DNA of 64,000 nt from Avena insularis (taxonomy: Eukaryota; Streptophyta; Magnoliopsida; Poales; Poaceae): contig CM042691.1 in the NCBI GenBank assembly GCA_023614405.1, positions 176,424,927-176,488,926 on the forward strand, read 5' to 3'. The translations under genes and the position numbers were made by a program. Below the pieces are notes generated by a model. That model saw only the letters and a list, made by a program, of their open reading frames with translations. It ran no database searches and had not been told where the DNA came from. Positions 35,078 through 46,461 of this stretch are shown here, in pieces. Within the stretch, counting starts at the first letter, position 1. Every line of letters begins with the position of its first letter.

Positions 35078-35370
35078 TACAAAGAAAGAAGAAAAATAGT
35101 GCATGGGTTCATGAGAATAGCAGGAAGAGAAGAAAACGAGTGCGTGTTAATGCAACTTTTGTCTTTGTCATTTGAGAGAAAGAGTGCGCGTTGCTTTATT
35201 CTTCTCTCATAATGTGTTACCATGTGTCCACGTGAGGTGTTGGTGTTTGTCTACACCTGAGTACATTCGGTCATGCACAATGCACATGTCAGCCAGTAAC
35301 TTCTATGAAAATATTTAGATCAAAGTTGCACGCATCAAAATTGGTTTGTCAGACACCATAATTTTCTCTC
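35078..35370. other. intergenic DNA, nothing recognised
   Basis: A stretch between the possible F-box fragment and the minisatellite. It includes a short direct repeat ACAAGCTCGACTTCAAAGTA (at about 35016 and 35056). Confidence 0.4.
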
Positions 35371-35377
35371 TTCAGAC

Positions 35378-35980
35378 ATCAAAGTTGTATCTCAGCGGCA
35401 AAGTGGCATCGTCGAGCACCAAAGTTGTCTCATCACACACCAAAGTTGCTTTGTTGGGTACCAAAGTTGTCGCCTCGGACACCGAAGTTGCCTTGGCGGG
35501 AATGAAATTGCTCCATCGGGCACCAAAGTTATCTCGTCGAGTACCGAAGTTGCCTCGTTGGATACAGAAGTTGCCTCGTCGGCACCCAAGTGCCGAAGTT
35601 GCTTTCTCAGGCACCGAAGTTGTTTTGTCTATCACCTAAGTTGCTTCGAGGGCACCAAAGTTGCTTTTGTCGGGCGTCGAAGTTGCTTTTCTCGTGCACC
35701 AAAGTTGCTTTGTCTATCACTTAAGTTGCTTTTGTGGTGCACCGAAGTTGCTTTTGTGGGGAGCCGGAATTTCTTTATCTATCATCGAAGTTGCTTCGAG
35801 GGCACCAAAGTTGCTTTCTCGTGTATCAAAGTTGCTTTGTCTATCACCGAATTTGCTTTTCTTGAGCTCCGAAGTTGCTTTATCTATCACCAAAGTTGCT
35901 TCTCGGGGCACCGAAGTTGTTTTCTTGGACACCAAATTTATTTTTCCGGACACCAAAGTTGCTTCACCGGGCACCGGTCA
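35378..35980 (+). repeat. degenerate ~21-bp minisatellite, block 1
   Basis: Roughly 25-28 units built on CACCAAAGTTGCYTCGTCGGG with variants (CACCGAAGTTGCTTTGTC, TATCACCTAAGTTGCTTCG). The core AAAGTTG/GAAGTTG recurs at 20-25-base spacing. Because many units are multiples of three, long repetitive ORFs appear by chance (for example 35346-35992). I do not regard them as genes. Confidence 0.85.
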
Positions 35981-36419
35981 TTGTTGTTGTGAACTTGGTT
36001 GGGTTATCATATTTTATGCATCACCGGTGATTGTCATTGTGAACTTTTTTAGTAGTTTCCAAGTGTCCTACCGATATAGTGAAGTTACCTACTGTAACAG
36101 GAACATGGAGCGGGAGGGAGATGAGTGTAGGCCCGGCCGGCTCTATGCTGAAGGAATAGAAACATCTACTTGCCTGAACTTTTTCTGTGTTGGAGGATCA
36201 GAGTAATGACCATGACTAGTACTAATGCCATTGTTTGCTTGTATACTAAAGTTCAGAGTGTATTTTGCCGAACTAAGTAAGCTAATTTCACTAAACATAC
36301 GATTTATGTTTAGCAAAGTTATCATGTTGGTACTGATATGGCAATTTTTTTCTAGTAACAAATAATTAGTTTCATTTTTTTTTGCTAATATTGGCACGAA
36401 AGTTGCTAGTAAGAAACGA

Positions 36420-36912
36420 CTAGTGTAATCCGAGTTGCCTCATCGAGAAAAAAGTGGCGTCGTCGGAACTAAAGTTGTCTCATGGGGTACCAAAGTTCCT
36501 CGTCTAGAAACAAGTGGTCTCGTCGGGCACTAAAGTTGCCCCGTCGAGCACCAATATTTTTTGATCGGGCTCTAAAGGTGCCTCATAAGGTACCAAAGTT
36601 AATTTGGCGGGTAACAAACAAAGCTATGTCCGGCACCCTACTGGCATCACCGGACAACAAAGTTGTCTCGTCGAGCACCAACATTGCTCAGTTGGGCACT
36701 ACTTTCCTCTTCAGACATCAAAACTGTCTCATCGGGCATCAAAGTTGCATCATCGGGCACCAAAGTTACTTCGCCAGGAAGCGAAGTTGACTCGTCGGGA
36801 ACGTAGTTGCTCAGTCGGTCATCGAAGTTTCCTCGTTAGCCACATAAGTTGCCTCGTTAGGCTCAGAAGTTGCCTCATTTGACACCAAAGTGGCCTCGTC
36901 GGTCACCAACAA
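36420..36912 (+). repeat. degenerate ~21-bp minisatellite, block 2
   Basis: Same unit as block 1 (for example CACCAAAGTTACTTCGCCAGG, CATCAAAGTTGCATCATCGGG), about 22 units, more degenerate. It is separated from block 1 by about 440 bases of non-repeat DNA. Confidence 0.82.
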
Positions 36913-38039
36913 TTCTCAGTAATATGGGTCAAAAAGAGTAATAGAAAGCAACTAATATAGGATGGGGCAACAAAATTGGTAGACTAAATAACTATAGTAT
37001 ACTAGTTGAATGCCCGTGCGTTGCTACGGTTCAATAAATTTAGACCTTATACATTGATCAAATCATTTTTAATTACGATATACTTGTGATGTACTTTCTC
37101 ACGATGACTATCTCTTCACTCTGCACATTCAAAATAATGCACGTGAAAATTGCATATGCGTGCTTCCGTAGCCTGTGCTGGTGTCAATCTCAATGCCCAT
37201 CCCTCATGCTTTGGTATGTATTACTAAATCTAGGATTTTTTTTCTTATGAATATATAACCCTTGTTCTTATATAAATTCGCTATTCTTACAAAAATAATA
37301 GTCAAGCAAGAGATGCTAGTCACAAGAAAATCTATGTATACGAGAAAAAAATGAAGCTACTAATGAACTGAACCAACAAATTCCATTTTAAATCTCAATA
37401 GTATACATCTTGAGTGATCACAAAATAATTAATTTGCTAGACAAACCAAAGAAGAATCTTGTAACAATATAATGCCTCAAGTTGCCCACTCTGGTGTGGT
37501 GTCCTACATAGATAGGCAACTCTGCACATTTATAAAAAAATTCAAACAAAACGATCCGTCTCCAGCTGCGTCTCTCGCTCCGCTGGCAAACGATCCATCT
37601 CCGGCTGCCTCGTGCCTCCGCGTCTCCACTACCCGAGCAAAACAGCGTGCGCCCGCATCTCCAGCTGGCCCAACACGGCGCCGCCTAACCAAGGCTCCTC
37701 CATTCCGCCGCATCCGCCTCTAGTTGCCCCAGCCTCCCGGCCTCCTGCTCCTCGATCGCCAAGATAAGGATAAGATCACACAACAGCTCATCGAAAATCG
37801 CCTCCGCCGATGCATGGGAGCAAGTCGCCTCTGCCAGCCGCACATGGGCACTGCTCCGAAGCCCCCACCTCGTCGCCTCCTTTTGCGAACTCGACGTCGA
37901 GCTTGCTGTTTTCCTATACGTCCTCCCTGGCCTCCTCCTCATCGCCTCCTTTCGCGCGCTCACTGTCTGGGCCGCTCCTCCCGCAAAGATAATCTTTAGA
38001 AATATAAGGGAAACTACTAGAGTTGGGAAAAACATTTTT
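36913..38039. other. intergenic DNA, no supported gene
   Basis: AT-rich DNA to about 37450. It includes ACTAGTTGAATGCCCGTGCG near 37001, a string I associate with grass dispersed repeats. A GC-rich stretch follows (37540-37985) with short ORFs on both strands that lack recognisable domains. Confidence 0.45.
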
Positions 38040-38437
38040 AGTAAAGCGGTTTATTAAATCAAAACCAACACCGCTAAGTAGCAGCCATCCCAATCATCCA
38101 TGACCGTGGACACGGCTATTCGAATAGTTTTATACTTTGCAGAGGTTGTACACATTCCCCATAAGACCTGATACATACGCCAGGATCACTCCCGGATTGT
38201 CATACGAAGGTATGCGGGTCTCGGATATCAAACAAGACCTTCTATAAGCCCAGTCCAACAAGGTTCCTACCCTATGGGTTGTTCCTCCCAACACCAGGAC
38301 GTCGGGATCCTTAGACCAACCGGAGTGCTCTTGACTCCTCCAAGACGGCACTTTCAATGAGAGTCCCATAGTATCGCCCGATCACTCACATGGGTGATCC
38401 TGCTTCCTCCAGGTGACTGCCATACAGTTGACCCTTT
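38040..38437 (-). repeat. left half of a diverged LTR hosting the tandem array
   Basis: CACGGCTATTCGAATAGTTT and CAGAGGTTGTACAC here correspond to CGCGGCTATTCGAATAGTTT and CAGAGGTGGTACAC in the Tekay-like LTRs. The rest is well diverged. It ends in the target copy CCTTT (38433-38437). The matching right half starts at 63515. Confidence 0.6.
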
Positions 38438-41400
38438 TGTCAACACCCGGATTTTTAATCCCAGATGCCTGTTATGCCATACATCGTAATCCCAGGATTA
38501 CCATTTTTGCGGGACATAACAGATTGGATATCACCATACATAGGTCTTACAAAAATAAAGGATCTCATGATCTAGTCTTAATACAAACAAGCAGCAGAAT
38601 AACATAATAACAACAATAGCGTAGGCGAGGCTCCATCTTCATGGTCACGGGCAATGATGACGATGGGAGATGATCCTAGTTGTCGTAACCTTCCTGCTGT
38701 CCGTCCTCCTGATAGTCCTCTTCATAGTCTGGCCACAGGAATAGCCAGGGACAAAGCCATGAGTACTCTTTAACTACTCGCAAACTAATACTACAAGTGA
38801 AGTGGTTTTTGAGTAGGAAATACTAAGCTCTAGGTTATTTTGCAAAAAGCCAGATTTATCTCTACTGAGTTCAGAAGCAAAGAAAGCTAGTTGAAAAAGT
38901 TTTATAACACCTAAGTGGGAACTTGAATTTCATATCACAACCCTGTTGTGGTCAAGTCAAAGTCATAAATCATTTCATAAGTTATTTTGAAAATATCTGA
39001 TAACGGAACATTATGTCCACTCCAACTGTACATAACCACGGACGCGGCTATTCGAATAGTTTGACACTCTGCAGAGGTGGTACACTTTCACCACAATATT
39101 CGATACATCCGTCAGGAAAAATCCTAAATTCACCATACTCAGTATGCGAATAATCAATCCTAACCTTTCGATTACACGCCATAGTATAGGCACCTCTCCT
39201 GTGAGTTTGGCCTCCCAACCATGACCAACTGTCATCTTGGGAACTGCACAGGTGGACAATCTTCACAAGGTAGCCTCAGCTCAAACCTTGGCCGCAAGGG
39301 AACCCATACTAAGGTATATAAATTTCCAGTCAAGTCCTACCCAAATTTTGGGTATTGTGGTTATACGATAAAATTGGAATGGTATCACATCCAGACAACC
39401 ATCAGTTTTATAAAGGCCTAAGGCTCATGCCTTAACATTTTCATCATCAAAATCATCTGGTGTTCGGAAACACATGTCAAAACATTTCAGTAGAATGACT
39501 CACCATTCTAAGGTTTTCATAACCCATTTCACCAAGTATTCCCATCTAAAGTTGATCAAGTTTTATGCTTAGAACTACCATCTACAAGTGGGGGATAAAC
39601 ACTAATGAGGGGTGGTAAACAAGTGTGAATGATCTAAGTTCAATCTCATGCCTCAGGATGACATCAAGATTATCTAACTTATGCCAAGTTTTGTGCTCTT
39701 TATGATACCTTTAAATATCTTTCTAGAATCTACAATTCACTAAGTAAACTCTAATAGAAGCTTTGATAAAGAAATAAAATACTAAGCTTGCAAGTAAAAC
39801 TAGGATTGGGTATCAAGTGGTGTGAGCTTGCAAGTAAAACTTGCATGGTTTAGCTTAGCTTGCTAAGATAGTAGCTTGCTAAGATATTAGTATAAGCTTG
39901 CAAAGTTGCAAATGTTAGCTTGCAAAGTTCACTTGTATTGTGAAGCTTGCCTTGTGCAGAGGAGTGGTTTAAGTTCTCCTCGGCTTCTTCCTCGTAGTAT
40001 TCTCCTTCCTCCTCGTATCCTTGGTCAGTACTAGCGTCTAGAAATAAATACGAGGTACACAATCACCACACAATACTTAACTAGCTCTATTCATCACACC
40101 AAGGTTTTCACTAGATGATCTAGCATCATCACAAGCATTACAATCTTTAAAGTAATTTGTTTTATTTCCTTTATTTTAGAAAAGTAATTTCTACTCATTG
40201 AAAAAACTACTTAAGATTTAATATTCTCCAACTCAAATATGGGATCATGTTGACACATGTCATCACCACATATTTCAGTACATGGGAATGTGATTTAAAG
40301 TGGTATCACAATTTAATAAGGTTCAACCCTTTTATTTTAATTAAATAAAGTGACTAGAATTGCCTATTAGGCATTCTTTTATTGCTTGACCATTATTTCT
40401 GCAAGTAAACCTATATATTTTTATATATTCTAAAAGGTCTTGTTAAATGTGATTTTTGGGAGTTGGAATCAACTCAAAAGCTTTTGTGGTTGAATTTTGA
40501 AAAATGTTTGAATGCAGAAAAGCTTCTTCCTTGTCATTTTTTTCTATAGGTGACCTACAAATCCAAATGACTTGAATCAAACGGGCTTGGATTAAGGATT
40601 CCAGTACCTTTCTAAAAGAATTAGTATCATACATTTTGGTTTAGTGAATCGAGCTAGTTTGATTTTTGAATCTAGGTACAGAACTGAGTTTGAAACTAAA
40701 AGAATAAACTTAAATTTGAATTACTGGGTCGCGCGGGGTGCTAACTGGACCGGCCCACTATGCACAGTGCGCACAGATGGGTTAAGTGAACGACCCCACC
40801 AGTCAGCGAGACATGGGGTGCGAAGAGGTATGGGGGGATGTGGACCGCACGATCTAACTCTAATCTAACAGTTGTGGTTCATCGTCCACATAGGCAACGC
40901 CGGCGAGACAAAACCCTAGCGTGGCCAGTGGGGGTCGTGGGAGGCTCACCGGGGCTCAGGCGAGGGTCAGCGATGGGGGCGAACGACGAAGTCAACGACG
41001 GAGAATCTCCTAGTACAGACACCTTTTCCTGGGGCGGCTCTAATCAACGACCCCTTTCTTCCTACTCCGCGGCAGACTCCGGCCGAATTCCAGCGATGGG
41101 CTGCTCGCGTTGCTCCAAGAGTTAGGAGGGTTTCTTCTGAGAGAGAGGGGAGTGAGATGGTGTGAAGATATTGAGCGGTGGTGGCCTCTATTTATAGTGC
41201 CAGAAGGGGACCAAAGGGCGCGGGTGGAGCTCGTCGGTGTCGTTGTCACAACGAGCTACTGGCATGGGCAAGGGTAGGGGACGGTGCGTTGACTCCTGGC
41301 AAAGCTCAACGGCTTGCTGGCGAGGCGTGGGGCGGTGCGAGACGGTCGGAACGTTGCGGCGCTCTGGGCAGGTCCTACGGCAATTTTAATGGTGCACCAC

Positions 41401-41750
41401 GGCTATGGGTCGCGCGATGGCGAACGAGGATGTCTGCGGTCTCCTAGGGTGGTGGTGATCCTGCTTGCACGCGGCGAGGGTGGCGCGTGGTCTATGGGCG
41501 TGCGTCGCGGGCGGCATGCTGGAGCGCTCTCGGCTCGCTCGCAGAGAGGCTGGGCACGCCGTGTGGTGTGTGGTCCAGGCTGGCAAGTGCTCGAGCCTTG
41601 CGACATTGGGGTGGCAATGGTGCTCTCGGCGTGCTTGCCATTGATGGAATTGTCGGTTTTACAGTGAGCTAGAGGGGTTAATTGAGATAGATGATCTACT
41701 AAGGGTGTAGTGTGAGCTAGAGGGGTTAATTGAGATAGATGATCTGCTAA
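38438..41750 (-). repeat. LTR3, truncated (3.3 kb of ~4.05 kb)
   Basis: Carries the LTR end (TGTTGACA as read on the minus strand at 38438) and the TATA site at 41188-41197. The first ~0.7 kb of the LTR is missing. At 41667-41747 a ~50-base segment (GAGCTAGAGGGGTTAATTGA) occurs twice in tandem, then the sequence jumps into integrase at about 41748-41752. Confidence 0.88.
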
Positions 41751-44139
41751 GTCCATTCCAACAGAATCCCATTTCCATTCCGGAATCTGTAATGGTTGCA
41801 ACAGTCCTGCGGGTCTCTGATGTCCTGCCTTGACTCTCTGGCAAATATCACACTTGGCGATGTAGCTCCCGATTTCTCTCTTCATATCGTGCCACCAAAA
41901 TTGCTCCTTCAAATCCTGATACATCTTAGTTCCTCCAGGGTGGATAGAATAAAGAGTATCATTGGCCTCTTTCAAAATATGCTACTTCAATTCTGAGTCT
42001 GCTGGTACACAGAGACGTCCTTTCTACCACAGAACTCCTTCTTCATCCTCAGTGAATCCGGGTACTTTGCCTGTACTGATACGACGTTTGATTCCGTCGA
42101 TACTAGCATTTCCTTTCTGGGCCTCCTTGATCTGACTGATCAAAGTGGGTTGAAGTTCTATGCTAGCCAAAAATCCTTCACTTACTAATTCCGTTCTAAA
42201 ATCTTCCATTTCCTTGTGCAAACTTGGTTGCTCCTTCAGGATCATGGAGTTCAGGCGGCACGTCAATCTGCTAAGGGCATCTGCTACTACATTGGCTTTA
42301 CCGGGGTGATAGTGAATGTCCAGATCATAGTCCTTGATTAGCTCTATCCATCTTCTCTGCCTCATATTCAGCTCCTTCTGAGTGAATATATACTTCAGGC
42401 TCTTGTGATCCGAATAAGTCTCACAACGGTTTCCCATCAGGTAATGCCTCCATGTCTTCAGGGCTAGAATTACGGCTGATAGTTCAAGGTCATGGGTAGG
42501 ATAGTTCTGTTCATGCTGCTTCAGTTGTCGGGACAGATAAGATATTACTTTGCCTTCTTGCATTAGCACACATCCGAGGCCGACCTTGGATGTGTCACAA
42601 TACACATCAAAGGGCTTCGTGATATCCGGCATGATCATGATTGGGGCTGATATCAATCTCCTCTTGAGTTCTTGAAAACTCGCTTCACATTTGTCCGTCC
42701 ATTCGAACTTCTAATCCTTCTTCAGCAATTGAGTCATGCGTCTGGCGATACTCGAGAATCCTTCTACGAACTTGCGATAATATCCCGCTAATCCGAGAAA
42801 TGCACGAACTTGGGTTTGAGTGGTTGGGGCTTGCCAATCTTCAACATCCTTCACCTTCGTAGGGTCAACAGCAATTCCTCCAGCTGATACAATATGTCCG
42901 AGGAATCCTACCTCCTGTTACCAAAATTCACATTTGCTAAACTTGGAATACAACTGATGCTCCCTAAGGGTTCCAAGGATGGTCCTTAGGTGTAGCTCAT
43001 GTTTTTCTTCTGATTTGAAATAGATCAGAATGTCATCGATCAAAACAACGACAAACTAATCCAGGAAGTCCATAAAAATCTTATTCATGAGGTTCATGAA
43101 ATAAGCGGCGGCATTGGTTAATCCAAAAGACATGACAGTGTACTCATATAATCCATATCTGGTGGTAAAGGTAGTCTTTGGAATATCCTCTGCGCGAATA
43201 TTTTGTTGATGATAACCAATTCTAAGATCAATCTTAGAAAACACTTTGGCACCAGTCAACTGGTCAAACAGGTCTTCTATCTTTGGCAGTGGGTACTTGT
43301 TCTTGATGGTGACATCATTCAACTTCCGATAATCCGTACACAAATGGTTACCTCCATCTTTCTTATCCACAAACAAGACAGGTGATATCCAAGGCGATGC
43401 ACTTGGTTGGATCAATCCTATTTCCAGCATGGCATCCAGTTGCTTGTTCATCTCCTCTAACTCCAACGGGTTCATACTAAATGGTCTCTGGGCTATGGGT
43501 CCAGTTCCAGGGATTAGTTCAATGATAAACTCGATATCCCGATCTCGGGGCATACCAGGCAAAACATCTGGAAATACATCAGGGTATTCACAGACTATTC
43601 TGACTTGGTCAATGGTTGGCTGGCTATACTCTTGTTGCATTTGAATTGACGGGGCAAGATTTCAGATACATGCTCGATTGATATTTCGGCTGTACTGGTA
43701 ATGGTATGGCTTTCTTGGCACAGTCGATTGATCCTTTATGTTTGGACATCCAATACATTCCTAGTACTACTTCCATACCTTTAGTTCCAAGTACTATTAG
43801 ATTAGCATAAAAATCTATGCCACGGATTCGGATAGGCACGACCTTGCAAATTTGTCTAGCTTTGGTGGTTGAACTAGCTATTTGAACAATCATAACATTC
43901 TTCAGTTTGGTGGGTTGATTCTTGCTAGTGCATGCAAATTCTTCAGTAACAAATGAGTGCGATGCTCCAGAATCAAACAACACTCTAGCAAGTACCGAGT
44001 AAACAAAAAACATACCCAGCACGACATCTGCCGCTTCTTGGGCTTCTTCAGCATGCATGAGAAAGAGACGGCCGTTGGGGTTGAGCGAGTTCCCTGGGGC
44101 AAACCTTCTTCTGGGATGAACACGACGCTGCTGCTGAGC
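41751..44139 (-). pseudogene. pol of internal copy A (broken, 3' end deleted)
   Basis: Minus-strand order: protease (DSGASHSF near 43975), RT (43640-43056: [10 protein letters not shown], then a stop before the FIDD region, here LIDDILIY near 43040), RNase H (42656-42024: [24 protein letters not shown]), and the integrase zinc domain (41975-41760: [25 protein letters not shown]). The frame runs into LTR3 just after WKWDSVGMD, so the catalytic integrase core and the chromodomain are gone. There are further stops near 42915, 42713 and 43069. The fragment cannot be functional. Confidence 0.9.
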
Positions 44140-45207
44140 TCAGGCATTTGCATTGGGGGCTGCGGCAATCTTCTTGGGGCACTCATTGGAATAGTGACCT
44201 TTGGTTGCACATTCATAACAAGTGACCTGAGACTTGTGCTTTGCTGCAACAGGCACAACATTGCTTCCAGTCCTTGGGGCAGTGTTGGTGACAACGTTGT
44301 TGTTGTTGAACTTAGGCGGTGCACGGTTGAAATTGCTAGGGTTGCCGGGGTTGTTGTTGTGATTTCGTTCGGGCCTTGGGTTTCCACGTTTGGGATAGGT
44401 CGGACGGTTCATCGGGGGTCTATTGGTTCTTGGGGCAAATCCTGGAGGTGGGTTGGGGCGATACCTTGGTGTATGGTGGGTTCCCGGTTGATGAATCATG
44501 CGATGCTTGCGGTTCTCATTAGCTTGGTTGATCTTGCCTTCCATTTGAATGGCAGAGTCCACTAAGGCTTCAATATCAGCAAATGGGATATTGACTAACA
44601 CTGTCTGCATCTCATCATGCAGACCATTCAGGAATCTCTCCTTCTTAGCTTCGGTATCTATCTCATCAGGTGCATACCTAGCTAATGACAAAAATTTGTC
44701 ACGGTACTCCACTACGGTCATCCCGCCTTGCTTCAGTTCCCTGAATTCATCTCTCATCCTCTTGATCAAACCCGGTGGCACATGGGTTCTGCTGAACTTG
44801 ACTTTGAACTCTTCCCAAGTCATCATCTCTCCATTCATGGCACGAACGTTGTTCCACCATGCTCTTGCATCTCTGTCGAGATAGTGGGTGGCGAATAGTA
44901 CTTTCTCGTTAGCTTCCACTCCGGCAACTTCTAGGTTGTTCTCCATGGTTTGCAGCCAATCATCTGCATCTAGGGGCTCTTCAGACTTAGTGAAAACAGG
45001 TGGATTGGTGTTCTTGAAGTTCTTGAGCTTGGATCCATGGTTGTCTTGATTTCCATGGCCTTGATTGTTGTTGGCCATCTGAGCTATCTGTTGAAGGGTG
45101 GCTAGGTTGTCTTGACGTTCGGCTCTTTCAGCTTCGTGGTACGAAACCAACATTTACAAGATTTGCAACATTGGGTCCGGGGATGAAGTGCTTCCTCCGC
45201 GAGGCAT
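44140..45207 (-). pseudogene. gag of internal copy A (one stop near the N-terminus)
   Basis: ATG at 45207 (MPRGGSTSS). An in-frame TAA follows at about codon 18 (near 45155), then 337 residues are open to 44140. The open part has the gag core (WLQTMENNLEV, ARAWWNNVRAM, RDEFRELKQGGMTVVEYRDK), a Pro/Asn-rich linker and a CCHC knuckle CYECATKGHYSNEC near 44200. The TGA-type stop at its end is a substitution relative to copy B, where the frame passes on into pol. The early TAA is at the same place as in the plus-strand element but is CAA in copy B. Confidence 0.88.
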
Positions 45208-45452
45208 CTGAAGGTTGATATAGATCATGAGAAAAGAGGGAAATTTCTAAGGTTCAGGGGTTTTTGTGTTTGAAAAGTTTTCAAAGTTTGAATTAGGTTT
45301 TTCTAGCAACTTGCTTTTCATTCATGCATTCATAGCACACGATACAAACACACACCACAACAAAGGAAAACAGATGGTTTTAAGAACCATTCTAGGAAAC
45401 TACGATATAGTGGGACCGAATACAACTCACTAACGCTAGTGCTCAAGTGCTA

Positions 45453-46230
45453 CTACTCCTTGGAGTCGATGGCTTCATCCTCACCATCATCATCAATGAA
45501 GGCGAAGTCATCCTCATCGGTGAAGAAGTCCATGGTCTGATCCTCCAGAAAGACATCATCGTCAATGAGATAGGAGTAGGGGTCTCCACAAAGGTCTTCC
45601 CCTGCATTCTCCCTCTCCTCCAGCTGCATATCCCTCTCGTGGACAGTCTCCTCCAACTCCGTGATCCTGTGGCGGAGACGGGCAATGATGCGCTCCTTCT
45701 TGTCGAGCTGACGGCGACAAGACTGGAGATCATTCACTAGAATGGAAATGGTCTGATCCTTCTTGGCGGCGATAGCATACTTGTGGTTGGCATAGGAGCG
45801 GGCATTGTCCAACTCCTTCTGATGGTCATACATCATGAAGCTGAGGTGGTCCAATTGAGTCTTCAGCTCATGGTGATATGGGGCCTCCAGTGGCTGTCCC
45901 ATAACATCACGCCTTGGATAGAACTCAAAGCGGGTACCCTTGATCTGATTGATACTCTGCCCACACAGATGGGCAAGAGCTTCCTGCATGGCCCTGGCAA
46001 GTCCATCGAGCGAGTTGTTCTCTCTCAAGGTGAACTGAATTCCCTCTGAGGTGAGGGCTTCAATCTTTCCTCGGAGACTTTCAACAACTAGTCATTGCAA
46101 TTACTCTCCAGCATCTCCGAAAGCTGGTATGCGGACGCTCCAGCATCTCCGAAAGCTGGTCCAAGTCATGCTCAAAGATGAGGTCTCCTCCATTCCCCAA
46201 CTGATAGAACTCGCTATACTTCACGTACAT
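45453..46230 (-). pseudogene. additional ORF before gag (ORF0), copy A
   Basis: Sense ORF between the primer site and gag. The start is the ATG at 46230 (MYVKYSEFYQLGNGGD). A small local duplication near 46110-46160 disrupts the frame, after which 191 codons are open from 46028 to 45453. That part includes NSLDGLARAMQEALAHLCGQ and RFEFYPRRDVMGQPLEAPYH. A helical charged stretch follows (RQLDKKERIIARLRHRITEL, ETVHERDMQLEEREN) that looks like a coiled coil. The tail is strongly acidic (LIDDDVFLEDQTMDFFTDED). I do not recognise a domain. It is not part of gag, and there is a second copy in B. The role is unknown; structural or nucleic-acid-related functions are guesses. Confidence 0.7.
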
Positions 46231-46445
46231 CTATAAGAATATAGGATTAGTAAGTTAGTAGAGTGATCAAGTGTGTCAAATTTTATGTAAGTTTGCAAGA
46301 ATTTTCGAGGAACATGAATTTTTCATGAAAGAATTCAAGTGGTAAGAATGAGAATAAGTTTTCATAAATACTCACTTTCTTGGTTTTGAAACTAAGTTTT
46401 TGATTCAAACGTCCATTCTAAACTAGGGTCTCCTATGGTCAGGAT

Positions 46446-46458
46446 GGCTCTGGTACCA
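46446..46458 (-). other. primer-binding site of copy A
   Basis: TGGTACCAGAGCC on the minus strand, three bases after the end of LTR2 (46462). It is a one-base variant of the iMet-tRNA complement, and the same variant occurs in copy B. Confidence 0.85.
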
Positions 46459-46461
46459 ACT

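Noticed and set aside
35346..35992. Long ORFs with repeated KVV/APKL-type residues
   Set aside because: They arise from the ~21-base minisatellite, whose units keep frame. There is no conserved domain, no start context, and the other frames are equally open.
37472..38035. GC-rich short ORFs on both strands
   Set aside because: No domain, low complexity, and equal openness in opposite strands.
43957..44565. 202-residue plus-strand ORF over the copy A gag region
   Set aside because: Antisense shadow of gag. The sense strand has the zinc knuckle and gag core, and the same shadow occurs over the other gag copies.
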